DNA of 64,000 nucleotides from Sinotaia quadrata (Eukaryota; Mollusca; Gastropoda; Architaenioglossa; Viviparidae): NCBI GenBank assembly GCA_028829895.1, contig CM054178.1, positions 70,195,835 to 70,259,834 of the forward strand, read 5' to 3'. Shown piece by piece: positions 53,120 to 64,000 of this stretch (position 1 is its first letter; each line of letters starts with the position of its first letter). The notes under the pieces were generated by a model. It saw only the letters and a program-made list of their open reading frames with translations, ran no database searches and was not told where the DNA came from. The position numbers and the translations under genes were made by a program.

Positions 53120-55040
53120 GGGCTACTGGTTTGGTAAAATACAATTACAAATTATAGTCAGTAGCCCACTAAAATGTCCTATTAAATCAAAACGCTGTGC
53201 CCTAAAATAATTACAATTTAAAACTCTGAATTGAAAAGAATTTACATAATGTAGTTAACCATTTTGTTACTAGTGTTCGAGGACCAAAATATTATATATA
53301 TAAACTAGAAATAGTCTAGCTGTCTCCATGATGATTATATATATACACACTGACACTTCTCAGATCGAAAAGCAAAGAGAAATAAGCCGACTTACGTAAT
53401 TATGATGTTTTATGTATTATCATTTTGTCATATTTTAGATTGCTTTCTTTACAAAATAATAACGTCTGTTTATTTGATTTTCCATTTTATAGGCGTCACA
53501 ATTAATATATTCGTTTGGCTGGTAAAGCTTGTTTTTTCCTTCCTTGTTCTTGTTTGCCTAGCGATTCCGTGAAGAGATGTTACGATGTCTTTGTTCTGGT
53601 TTACCTGTCTGTATATTCAGGTAGGAGTTATTATAATATGTAAACCATTTTATTATTATGTCTGGTATTGCTGTAACATACATAACATTTTTGCACGAGG
53701 AGCATTTTATAACAACGTAACTTTCTTACCATTGAGGTACAAGGTATTATAACTTAAAATAACATTTTATTGACATTCATATTATTATACATTACAGTTT
53801 TTGATATAACGGAACTAGATTGCAGATAGGTGCATAAGCATTCTTGGTCGGAGGCGAAAGGTAACCCAAAGAGGAATAGGGGATGCAAAAACTAAATAAA
53901 TTCTTTTACCGAAAATGATTTAATAAAAGTACCGTTTGAGCAACTGTCAGAGAACTAGGATGGTCTTATTCAAGCTGATGAACATTATCTTGAGAGTTAC
54001 AAATGGTCATACACTCACTGTACAATCCACACAATTGTGTTTTGATGTGTTTTTAATTGTACTATAATAAATAATCACTTTATTTATTAATATCTTTCTT
54101 TGTGTAAAAAGATAAAAGAACACGTTTACTGACTGCACCAACACGAGGAAGAACAGGGATATGTAGGTTGTGTGAACACAACACGTACTTGAGAGGTCCC
54201 TAGTGTGAAGGTATGTCACACTCCAATCGTTTCATTGCTCTAGGCAGTATTTATACATGCACTATGCTTTAAGTGAAAACTGTATGTATACTGTTTTGTA
54301 TGTGAACTGCTTTTTATGACAATTGTATGTGCACTGCTTTGTATGACAATTATATATGCATTGCTTTGTATGACAATTGTATGTGAACTGCTTTGTATGA
54401 CAACTGTATGTGCATTGCTTTGTATGACAACTTTATGGTTACTGCTATGTATGACAACTGCATGTGTACTATTTGGAATGACAATTATATGTGCAATGCT
54501 TTGTATGACAACTGCATATATACTATTTCGAATGACAATTGTGTGTGTACTGCTTTGTTTGACAACTGTATGTGTACTATTTCGAATGACAATTATATGT
54601 GCACTGATTTGTATGACAATTGTATATGAAGTGTTTGGTATGAAAATGTAGGCGTGTTTTGTTCACTAATTAAACTAAATAAAAGGTAACGTTACAGTAA
54701 AGTGTACAAATCACATCTACCCATTCAGATTCCAGTCTAGTCTAATCAAAGCGCAGTTTTATATGCATTAATGTAATGAAACAAGCCTTGATTACTTTCA
54801 TACCTTTATAACACATTTTAACATTATGAAACATTCAACAGCTTTAGTTGTTATCATGCACAGAATATCTCATAAAATGCGTCAGTGATTTTGTTTGTAT
54901 GCCAATGTGTGTGCTTGTTTGCGTGTGTTTGTGTTTGAGTTAGTGTTGTTGTTAGTGTGGTATGCTAATGTGTGTATTTGTGTTTGAGTTAAAAGTGCTG
55001 TTGTTGGTGTGGTATGAGAACAATCTTTATTGTCTTTAAT
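53120..55040. other. AT-rich intergenic region
   Basis: No exon recognised except the minisatellite described separately. A G/T-rich tract containing GTGTGTTTGTGTTTGAGTTA repeats lies at about 54905-55010, directly before the next gene. Confidence 0.5.
54295..54655 (+). repeat. 27-bp tandem repeat
   Basis: About 13 imperfect units of TTTGTATGACAACTGTATGT plus GCACTGC. The open frames through it arise from the 27-bp period. Confidence 0.93.
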
Positions 55041-55047
55041 AATTTAG

Positions 55048-55122
55048 GGCTTGTGAACGTCAGGATGATCAACGGCCTGTATTTCTTTCCAGCAATGCTT
55101 GCTGTTTTCACCAGCTTGCAAG
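55048..55122 (+). CDS. signal-peptide exon of the small secreted protein locus
   Basis: Contains ATG 55065 and 19 hydrophobic codons, leaving phase 1 at GTAATT. It is compatible with both the 56049 exon and the 59086 exon. Confidence 0.65.
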
Positions 55123-56660
55123 GTAATTATTAAAATATTTTCGTTTACAACTACACAACACAACACACACACACAAACACACACACACAAACACAAACAC
55201 ACTTGCAATCTACCATCGTATTTCTCATCTTCAGTATCAGCCCATTTTCCCAATTTATTCATCATTTGTACTATTATTCATTAGTTAGGTTAGTAGTAAT
55301 CGGTTAGGCTACTACTCGGTTAGGCTACTACTCACAATTAGACTATTAATTATTCATCAACTAGTCATTCATCATTTCAAACATATTCATTTGCGAATAA
55401 TTTATTAGTTTCCTTCGCTTGATATTATTTAATATTACTTTAAACTTTGACGCAATTGAAATCAACCTATTCTGTCTAGTCTTTCTCAATTTATCTGTCA
55501 TCCATAAGAAATTCTTAATTTTGATAAATTCTATCCTGTTTCCTCAAATTCTATCAAATCTTCCAATCCACTCTTATCGGATTCTCTCAGACCTTATAAT
55601 ATATTGTTTATGCTACAATGTTTCCCTAACTAATATGTTACAGTTATCATCATATTGCGCTCTGTTGCATTTAGTATTCTGTTGCTCAAAAAATAAAACA
55701 ACATAAAAACCCAATTTTACATATTGATTTACTACATTATTCGAAACATAATTTATGTCAATTATTTAATTGAATTCAAACGTTTCTTAAGTTCATCATT
55801 CACATAATCTAAAGAAGAAAGAAAGGATATGTTTGAGAAAAAATGAAGAAAATGAAATAGAGATAAAGAGAACAAGAGAGAGGACAAGAAGTAAAGGACA
55901 AAAGTAATGGATAAAGAGAAAGGCAAGGTAAATGAGAGAAAGAGAGAAACAGGTATGAAAGCGTGGAGATGGAAATCAGTGCTTACGCAAATATATAGCC
56001 ATGATTTTGTTTTTATTTATTTATTTATTGTTTTGCTTTTCTTTCCAGTGCTTCCTGCGTGTGAAATATCATGTTGTAATGATTTGACGTCAACGTAAGT
56101 TCACTTTCACAATCATACTTCAGATATGCTAATTAAATTCTACATTTCGATTAGTCATTTGATATTATCTGATACACGTCTTAAAATATCTAACATCTAA
56201 CCAAATCTATAATAATTACTATTTAATGTTTAATTTACAATTGTTGTGGGAGCATTAATCAGCATTATTACCAAAATATTTGCTACATATCATCGATATC
56301 ACTTAAGGAACACTTAATATATACATTTATTTATTTAAGTAAAAGATTTCGAAGGAAAGAATGTCCGAAAAACAATGAAAAGGTATATTGTAAAATCTTT
56401 ACATTGAACAATTTAGGTTTACCATTTGAAGTTATCCGTATACCTTGTGTGTGACTTACATATGTGTGCATTATTAGAAATTAAATTACATTTTCCTGTA
56501 CTTACTTGCCCTCTTTTCTCTGTATTTCTTTTCTATAGCCTGAACAATTGCTTACAGATATACAAGACCTGTAATTTAAATAACTGCGCGCCCACTACAG
56601 CGAACATGTGCAGTAAATATTTATGTTACTTTCGATATTCTTGAAAATAAAAGAATAAAA
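55048..56660 (+). CDS. small secreted cysteine-rich peptide (3 small exons, 69 aa)
   Basis: Join of 55048-55122 (start codon 55065), 56049-56094 and 56539-56644. The phases (1, then 2) agree and the coding length is 210 bases, 70 codons with TGA. The signal peptide is MINGLYFFPAMLAVFTSLQ. The mature part has eight cysteines: VLPACEISCCNDLTST, NNCLQIYKTCNLNNCAP, TANMCSKYLCYFRYS. AATAAA at 56646 and again at 56656 follows immediately after the stop. Acceptors are AATTTAG, CTTTCCAG and TTCTATAG; donors are GTAATT and GTAAGT. The cysteine pattern suggests a disulfide-stabilised secreted peptide (toxin-, antimicrobial- or binding-type frameworks are all possible). No family is assigned. Confidence 0.6.
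56049..56094 (+). CDS. micro-exon 2 (46 bp), CxxxCC
   Basis: After TTTCTTTCCAG, before GTAAGT. Two bases in, two bases out. Encodes LPACEISCCNDLTS. Confidence 0.6.
56539..56644 (+). CDS. terminal exon of the 69-aa form
   Basis: After TTTTCTATAG. One base completes the codon, then 34 codons with five cysteines and TGA. A polyA signal follows at once. Confidence 0.62.
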
Positions 56661-59080
56661 TGAACTGTATTTAAGGTTTCCATAATTTGTTATTCTCTTG
56701 GATTTATTTTGTCCTGTCTTTGGTTTTTATGACACCAGAGTTTGTCTAATTATGATTCACTTTTAATTTCTTTTCAATTGTTGAGGGTTAGTTTTTATTT
56801 GAAAATATTTGTTGTATATTAATTTGAATTTCCTTAATTGTCGCTTACTTTGATTCGCTTTCCTTTAGCGTGATTTACACTGGTTGCTATTTAATTTGGT
56901 GAATATTACTTTGATATTGCTTTACTCTTCAATATTATATTACTTTCATTATTGCTACTATACGCTTTCGGTTTTTTTTGAATACTTTAATTATAATTAT
57001 GTCTGAATATTACTTTCATTCACTGTACATTTAGCGTATTTTAATTTACTATTTCACCCCACCGACGTATTTGATTTGACAATCTTCACATACGAATTAT
57101 TACTTTCATTTTTTATACTTATTAAATATTTTGTTATTTTTTAACTTTGAGAGTATTTGTACTTTCCTCATATTATCTTCACTATACTGTGAGTTTGTTG
57201 TTGCATTTGGCATACTGTAGATTGATTGTGTTATTCTGTGATAAGCTTACCTTTAATTGTCTTTACATGTACACTTTATTATCTGTACTTGTAGCGTACG
57301 TTTGTTTCCCATTTTCGTGACTTACTTTTTGACATGTAACATACATTACTCTGATTGTCTTTACTTGGATGTACATTGATTGCGTTTTCTGTAGCGTACG
57401 CTGCTTTGATTGTCTTGAATCATAACGTACATTGATTATCTTTCCTTGCAACATAGATTTTACTTCGTATTGTCTTTGTCTACTGTAGTGGAATCTTTGA
57501 ACAGTTGTCTTACTCTTTCTTCACTTTTGTTTCATTTGGTTTTTTATTTTCGTTTTCCACTTTCAGCTGTCTTTAGACTTTTGTTTTATATTTATTTTGT
57601 GAAATGTGACCTTTACAATTGACTTTTGTTTGCATAGTGTGCTTTCGAGTAGTTTACTTTCCATTTGGACTTTATGAGGGGATGTTAGACATTTAGACTT
57701 ACATTATGAACAGGGATGTTAGACATTTAGACTTACTTTATAAACAGGGATGTTAGACATTTAGACTTACATTATGAACAGGGATGTTAGACATTTAGAC
57801 TTACTTTATAAACAAGGATATTATACATTCAGACTTACTGCACGATTTCGATTATTTGAGGTTGAGATGTTTTCTTTACAATTGACCAGGTTTGTATAAT
57901 TTACATTATGTTTTACTCTGACATTCTTGTTTATATATTGGATTACTTTACTTTTGTATCTTTAAACATTTTTTCCTTTAAGTTGCCTTTCACTAATTGG
58001 ATTGTTTCGATATTTGTTTGGTATCACTGCAATTTTTAAAGTTACATAATTTACTATATAATTATCTTGTTTTCTTTCTTTCTTTCCTTCTTTCTTTCTT
58101 TCTTTGTTTCTATCTATCTATCTATCTATCTGTCTGTCTGCCTATCTATCTATCTTTGACTGTCTGTCTGTCTGTCTCTCTCTATCTATTTATCTATCTA
58201 TCTGTCTGTATTTGTGTCTGTCTGCCTGCCTATCTATCTATCTGTCTGTTTGTTTATCTATCTATCTATCTATCTATCTACCTAATATTTCTTTAAAACG
58301 TTTTACTCAGAAAACATCTGTTAATCATGTATATTCCGATTTATTTAGTTAACAGAAATAATAATGATGCATTGTACAGAATTGATAAATTACTAAATAC
58401 CAAAATCAGTTATCAATCGAATAATAATCACTTAGCTCAAAGTATATAACATCATCACCATCGTCGTCACCATCATGATCATCATTAGTAGCAGTAGTCT
58501 TTTTTTTAAATAAACCATTTACCCATTGTCTCGATTAGGTAAGAATCTATCTCTCGACAATATTGTGTCTAATTAGTTTTGTACTGGTAATCTATCTCTG
58601 GACAATACTGTGTCTAATTAGTTTTGTACTGGTAATCTATCTCTGGACAATACTGTGTCTAATTAGTTTTGTACTGGTAATCTATCTCTGGACAATACTG
58701 TGTCTAATTAGTTTTGTACTGGTAATCTATCTCTAGACAATATTGTGTCTAATTAGTTTTGTACTGGTAATCTATCAGTAAAGAAGTCCTGTAATGCGTG
58801 TACATTTTGTGGCAAAAGAATTTAAGATGAATATATACTCTCATTATACGTAAAAAGGTTTGTATTAATATATTCGTGACAGGTAATGAAGACATGCAAT
58901 TAAATAGGATTTCAGGGAGTGTGACTGTAATTTCATTAAACCACATTGAAATCGACGAATGCTTGCGTTGTATGAATGCAGTTTATAAGCTTTTATTTCA
59001 AAACTGTTAGTGTCAGTGTATTTATGTTCTTTTATTACAAAAATAATTGTGTCAGTGTATTTATGTTCTTTTATTAAAGT
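56660..59080. other. intergenic or intronic AT-rich DNA with repeats
   Basis: Holds a 34-bp repeat (57670-57830, four units of GGGATGTTAGACATTTAGAC) and a TTTC/TATC/TGTC tract (58075-58282). It also has a 45-bp repeat at about 58545-58775, five units of TAATCTATCTCTGGACAATA plus CTGTGTCTAATTAG. No signal-peptide exon that could start the following exons was found. Confidence 0.6.
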
Positions 59081-59085
59081 AACAG

Positions 59086-59194
59086 ACGTTTGGGACATTT
59101 CAGATGATTGCACAAAAATACCTCAAATCGTTCAATGCATGATTGGACATCTTCCCAATGTGCCTAGCAGTGTTTTCAACGTATCTACTTGCAT
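59086..59194 (+). CDS. small exon with two in-frame acceptors
   Basis: Acceptors AAAGTAACAG (exon start 59086) and CATTTCAG (exon start 59104) are 18 bp apart and both in frame. The donor is GCAT/GTAAGA. Confidence 0.5.
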
Positions 59195-62100
59195 GTAAGA
59201 CAAAATGTTTGTCTTTGTTACATGTCCAGCATTTATTTTAAGACCCTGCTCGAGAATTTCCAGAATTCTAATTTAGAATTTAAATTTAATTCTCTTCTTA
59301 ATTTCGAACAGGCTGGCTGCTCAAGCTATCCTTCGTTTCTTATGAAAATTGTGCTTTGTAGTTAGAGACAAACAAATTCACGAACGAATAACTTGTGTAC
59401 AAAAGCTCGGTTTGGAAACCGTTAAGATTCTCTTAAATTATTATGCATTCGTCTCACATTTAGCTCCTTTCGCCCCCATCCAAACCGCTTAGAAAATTAT
59501 TGGTCTATATCATGCATAAATTAACTACGATAAGAGGTTCTTAACAAATAAAAAAAAGATTTAATAGGTTAATATTTCATACTTCATAACAATATCAAAT
59601 TAATTATTACGAGACAACGCAGGTCTCAAAAGCTACGTCACTATTATACGTGTTAAGAATTCCACAAATGCTGATGATAACTATCGAATTATGTCCTCAG
59701 AGCTATTTACTTAGCTGTTTCTGAGTAATCGTTGCCAACAATATTCCCCACAGTTCAATGCGGTTTCAGAAGTACAGTTCAACAATTGATTCACTGCGTA
59801 CTGGTCTCAGACTTTAGTTATGCGGGTCATCAGTTGACTTTCAGGCATCACTGAGGGTGTACATGTGAATGGTGTATCACCAAGATACAAACAGGCGGTA
59901 CTTGTCACAGCAAGCAAGCCAAATTCGACGAAAAGAACCAATGGTAGTAGAACCAAAGGAATAACATGACGTAAAAGCCCGCTCTGGAAATAGAACGATT
60001 CCCTATGAGCTGATTGCTTTAATGTTCGCAATCCAAAATACGTGGTCACTAATAGAATGCGTAGCTTTATCCTTGAGGTATTGTGTCTTTACAATATAAC
60101 TACATTTATAAGAAAGATACAATATAATCCACATGTGTGTTATAGTTAACATTTACATGCCATATGAATTCCCAAACGTTTACGTTAATACAAGATTGAA
60201 TTCATATAAAGAAAAATCAGTTGTAATTCAAAATCAACGTATGTGCGTTTTACAAATCACAAACGGAATTAAAGCACAAAAAATGAATTTGAATTATCAA
60301 GAAATTCCGCAACGTGCACAGACGTTCTGCGACATAGAATGAATTAAAGATTTATAAATTAAAAGTTAAAAGATTACAATTAATTTATGTACAATGAACT
60401 TTAGACTATAGCCACATTTCTAATCGAGCCACACGTGTTCGGAGGAAATGCAAATATATTTTCCTACACAAAACACAATGCATAAATTCATACAACATAT
60501 CATAAAATAAGAATACAATTAATACATTAAGAAGTGGATGTGATTTTACCTTCTCAGTAGATAACTGCAAACAAAGACAGCGGGTCTTTTACTATAATTT
60601 CGTCTCGACTAACACGGGAAATGTCGGAGGCACGAGCTTGTGTTCTGTCGGCCCAGTCCGTCGTGTAAGTGGAAAATTTCGCGCTCGTCAGTGTATTTAT
60701 GAAAGTGCATGAATTCGTCACGTGACTGATCACGAGGTGACGCTTGTGGATCTGACCTACAGTCGACCATTGTTACATAACGTAGAATGAACTCTCTGTT
60801 ATTTTTGAATACTGGTGTATGTCGGGAAATGCCCTAACAAAGGAACTTCATTCGAATTCAATTTTGAATTTGCAGAACTGGGCCAAGAGTTCACTACACC
60901 ATTTTTGTCTGATTCTGTCAAAGTCTTTATTTAAAAAAAGTCGTTTTCCAAAGTTAATGTATTACTTAGCTAAAGGAAATTTAAACCACTCCCTTGCTAT
61001 AGTATTTTGACACACGTGAATTATACAGAAGTATTTTGTAAAATAAATGTAACTTATCAATACTCTCTATCAATCCTTATCATTGACCCGTTGTTTAACC
61101 TTAATTTGTATTATTTTCAAGATATAATTAGGATAATTTCATTTTGTTATTATTTAAAACTTTTAAAATAGTAGCTTAATGTAGAAAATACAGCAGTAAT
61201 TGATTGAAAATCAAGCAGAAGCCAACTTTTAAATAATTACTAAAGGATAAATATGTTAAAATTCCGAGAACACGTTTTTGAAAGTTGTATTGCATCTTTA
61301 TATATATATATATATATATATATACGCAAGCCATTTGATCATGAATACTTAAAAAAATATGAATCACCTTACTATTTCTAAGTGTATATAAATTGGATTG
61401 TTTTTAATAATGTCAAAAATGCATCTAACATATCCTATATCAAATACAATTAACAACCTTACTCTCCTGAAAACAAAGCATTGCAGGCTCTTTAAAGGTG
61501 TTTCCGTTACATTCAATATATATTACTTTAACGGAAATAGTCCGTTAGTAAATGTCAGTGTGGCATCAAGTTTTGATGTTATCATCATTACATTTCGATC
61601 ATCGTATAAGATGTATGGAGTTTTACGAAATGTTTATGTTTATGTTTTAGGGCAGCAATGAGACCTTGCGCATTTACGATCAATGTGACTTCATGCAGAG
61701 GTAAATGTATATTGCCATTTCTTATAACATTTTCTCCCCTACAGAAACGTATGATTCTTTTTCCTAAATTGTCAATTACACGTACACACATTTAAAAAAT
61801 TAATTACCAATCGGTAATATAAAGTCTTTCAATCATTCTTTAAGTGTTTGCGCAATATTACTTAATAAAATTTGACAAACGGATTCTTTGTACGCAATTG
61901 CTGAAGTCATCAAAACCATAATGGATCTTTAAAGTGCACGGATTAGCATACCTTAGTATAGATTTCAGTGAAAAGACAGAGAAACAAGTCTTTAAACAAA
62001 AACGGAAAAATATTCGTTTCTCTTCCTATTGAAGAATATATCATTACTCGAAATAAAGATACTGACTACCAGCTCAGCTATTTAAAAATAAATTCGAGAA

Positions 62101-62312
62101 TGAACAGTATGAAGTGAAAAGATAATAGGCAAACATATGAAAGGAAAAGGTTTAATGAAATATTCATATCATAACTTCAGAACATTTTGTCAATTACAAT
62201 GTATTCATTTATACTTTGTTCAGATCAGGTATTGTTAAATATCTACTGCAACGTATCCAGTGTTCAGTCATCTGGTAGGTAAGTATAAACGGTTTTGTTG
62301 CTCAAGTACTAA

Positions 62313-62369
<57 letters not shown>

Positions 62370-62982
62370 TTCTCTGTTGTTTTTGTCTATTCTTCTTCCC
62401 CTTCCTCTCTGCTTCCTCTCTCCCTTTCCTGTATTGCGTGTCCCCTCCCCCTCTCTCTTTACGTGCAAACATCGCATTTTACAAAGTATTACATGAATTA
62501 CAGAATATCTCTTTTTAATTGTTGTTTAATAAGTTAAAAAATGTATAAATGCTTATGTCATATGTTAATTTTTAAATATATTTCAGAAACTGTCTACCTA
62601 ACTGTAACCAAAAGATAAACTTTTCCTGTGGTAAGTCAAATCGGTTTAAGCAATGCTTGCTATTTATTTAATAATAATCAGGACAATGCTGTTGTTGTTG
62701 TTGTTGTTGATGATGATGATAATATTTTTGTAATGCAGATATTGTCCATGATAATGATAGTGGTGGTGGTGGTGATGATGATGATGATGATGATGACGTT
62801 GTGGCAGAGGATAGCAATATAAATTTTTAAAATGGTGACTTGTCGAAGCACTTTGCATTAAAATAATATTAAAATGCAGAATTTTGCGACAAAAATACAT
62901 TGTCAGGTTGTGTTTTTCTATCTTTCCAACCTATTGCATTTTGTTAACGGCGTTGGTTGTACATGTCATTTCAGCTTTCTGA
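59086..62982 (+). CDS. secreted cysteine-rich, N-glycosylated protein: five small exons
   Basis: Join of 59086-59194, 61651-61700, 62224-62278, 62587-62630 and 62975-62982 (109, 50, 55, 44 and 8 coding bases). Phases alternate 1-2, 2-1, 1-2, 2-1 and end at TGA. With the signal exon at 55065-55122 the total is 324 bases, 107 residues. Segments: DVWDISDDCTKIPQIVQCMI, GHLPNVPSSVFNVSTCM, AAMRPCAFTINVTSCR, DQVLLNIYCNVSSVQSSGR, NCLPNCNQKINFSCAF. Nine cysteines and four N-X-S/T sites (NVS, NVT, NVS, NFS). AATAAA at 63368. The start is the weak point: the signal exon is shared only by inference, and a separate undetected first exon is possible. Confidence 0.5.
61651..61700 (+). CDS. micro-exon, 50 bp
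   Basis: After TTATGTTTTAG, before GTAAAT. Encodes AAMRPCAFTINVTSCR with one base over on each side. Confidence 0.5.
62224..62278 (+). CDS. micro-exon, 55 bp
   Basis: After TTTGTTCAG. The donor GTAAGT at 62279 keeps frame; a GTAGGT four bases earlier would not. Encodes DQVLLNIYCNVSSVQSSG. Confidence 0.5.
62312..62366 (+). repeat. CT dinucleotide array
   Basis: About 27 CT units 34 bp downstream of a donor site in the intron between the last two Cys-rich exons. Confidence 0.97.
62587..62630 (+). CDS. micro-exon, 44 bp
   Basis: After ATATTTCAG, before GTAAGT. Encodes R-NCLPNCNQKINFSC. Confidence 0.5.
62688..62800 (+). repeat. trinucleotide GTT/GAT/GGT tract
   Basis: Short GTT, GAT and GGT runs in the last intron of the Cys-rich gene. 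The reverse strand gives polyhistidine frames that are not genes. Confidence 0.9.
62975..62982 (+). CDS. 8-base terminal coding exon (A-F-stop)
   Basis: After GTCATTTCAG. CT completes alanine, then TTC and TGA. It is supported only by phase and acceptor quality. Confidence 0.4.
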
Positions 62983-64000
62983 CTAAATGAAATGAAAGAA
63001 ATGAAGACTGTATTAGATTACTTTCAAAGAAAATATGGGTATAACTTACATAACCATTTTTCTTTTAAAGCAGAATAGTCAAATGTGAATGTTGTCTTAA
63101 AGGGAAATGGAAAGACACAATATCCATAGAACGAAAAATATTACCCGTTCTAGACAGCCGATGAAATTATATAACAGCTAATCCAGCAATTAGTATGTCC
63201 AAATACTTACGTTCATCAACATTCTGTTTGATTCGAAAAGGCAAATCAAAACAATATTATTGGTTTAATGATTTTACGTGAAAGTATGTCAATAGTTTTG
63301 TTTGGACGTAAACGTTTATTTTGCTTCCAATTTGTAATGTCGCAAATTCAAATGAACATTAAGAAAGAATAAAGTGAATATTGTGAATGTTTATAAACTG
63401 TTGTCAGAAGAGGGTGTATAGATTCACTGGATATTTCTTCACTATTGATATTGTGAAGCCAGTAGTGTTCTCCGTTAAAGGGAGATAACGTGAATTCTTT
63501 GTCTACGAGTTCTCTTTCTTTGTCGTCTTATGTTCGTGAATTTTGCTTTCAGGGTTATGTGCATAGAGATGGAGTGAAAGCGAATGCAATTTAAAGTCCT
63601 TAAGATTGGAACCAGTGTTGAAAAGGGCTCGATGTGTATTTGTTCTCGACGTATGTGTCCTTTTTTAAAAAAAACAGCACGTGTTCATCTCTCATGTCTG
63701 CTGCCTGTACTTCTATCTATAATGTTTTTATGTCTCTTTCACTTGGAACAGCGACAACAATGATTATTGCTTTTCTGTTACACTTATTGAGAACTACAAT
63801 GTCTGGAATCAGGAATCACTCGATCTGTTCTTATCTCGAATTCCCACAATATTTTGACTTCTTCTATACCGGTGACTGCTTCTGGTTGGTGCATCCATTC
63901 TCATTCTGGGGGTTTTACTCCATAGGTATCACATATATTTCTATACGTATTTTGCTACTTAGTTGTGTCTTTTGGTGTATTCTGTTCCAGCCAGAACCTG
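62983..64000. other. 3' untranslated region and downstream DNA
   Basis: AATAAA at 63368-63373 is the likely polyA signal of the Cys-rich gene. Nothing further is recognised to the window end. Confidence 0.5.

Noticed and set aside
54316..54651. 111-codon MTIVCALLC repeat frame
   Set aside because: 27-bp repeat artefact; no flanking exon signals.

Overview
The window is eukaryotic (metazoan) genomic DNA: AT-rich, with multi-exon genes whose introns begin GT and end AG, large introns, AATAAA-type polyadenylation signals, many tetranucleotide (TATC/GATA) and dinucleotide arrays, and degenerate transposons. It has no operons or bacterial-style coding density. The transposon mix and the young, repeat-rich tandem genes would fit a lophotrochozoan, probably a mollusc. 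That assignment is an inference with low to moderate confidence.

The core of the window (about 1.8-49 kb) is a tandem array of three + strand paralogues, A, B and C, of a mucin-like membrane glycoprotein. I reconstructed the exons by matching splice sites and reading phase across the copies. Each copy has a promoter block (a CGCCATTTTG-like motif plus a 51-60 bp dyad), a 46-bp tandem repeat of variable copy number (1, 10 and 3 units in A, B and C), a 5' non-coding exon carrying an overlapping upstream ORF, a signal-peptide exon and a Ser/Thr/Pro-rich mucin exon. B and C also have a 118-bp transmembrane exon, an 85-bp juxtamembrane exon and a tyrosine-rich tail exon. The B and C models close exactly in frame (371 and 439 codons). 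A has a 7.6-kb mucin exon (about 110 units of 69 bp in a higher-order repeat) but ends in a stop, is frameshifted before the conserved donor, and has no anchor or tail exons before B starts. It is therefore predicted to be secreted or to be a decayed copy.

Between and inside the paralogues are two copies of a PIF/Harbinger-type transposase pseudogene (minus strand, about 19.7-20.5 and 38.3-39.3 kb), a Myb/SANT-like Harbinger partner remnant (about 35.1-36.3 kb), a broken non-LTR retrotransposon reverse transcriptase (about 30.2-32.1 kb) with a separate C-terminal fragment at 49.0 kb, a 1.6-kb dispersed non-coding element present in about six copies, and a second dispersed repeat of about 0.95 kb in two copies (32.1 and 52.2 kb).

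The right end (55-63.4 kb) holds what appears to be a locus built from very small exons that encode short, secreted, cysteine-rich, N-glycosylated peptides. A signal-peptide exon can splice either into a 69-residue product with a polyA signal right after its stop, or into a 107-residue product with nine cysteines. Between the genes are minisatellites, unrecognised ORFs (49.2-52.2 kb) and featureless AT-rich DNA.
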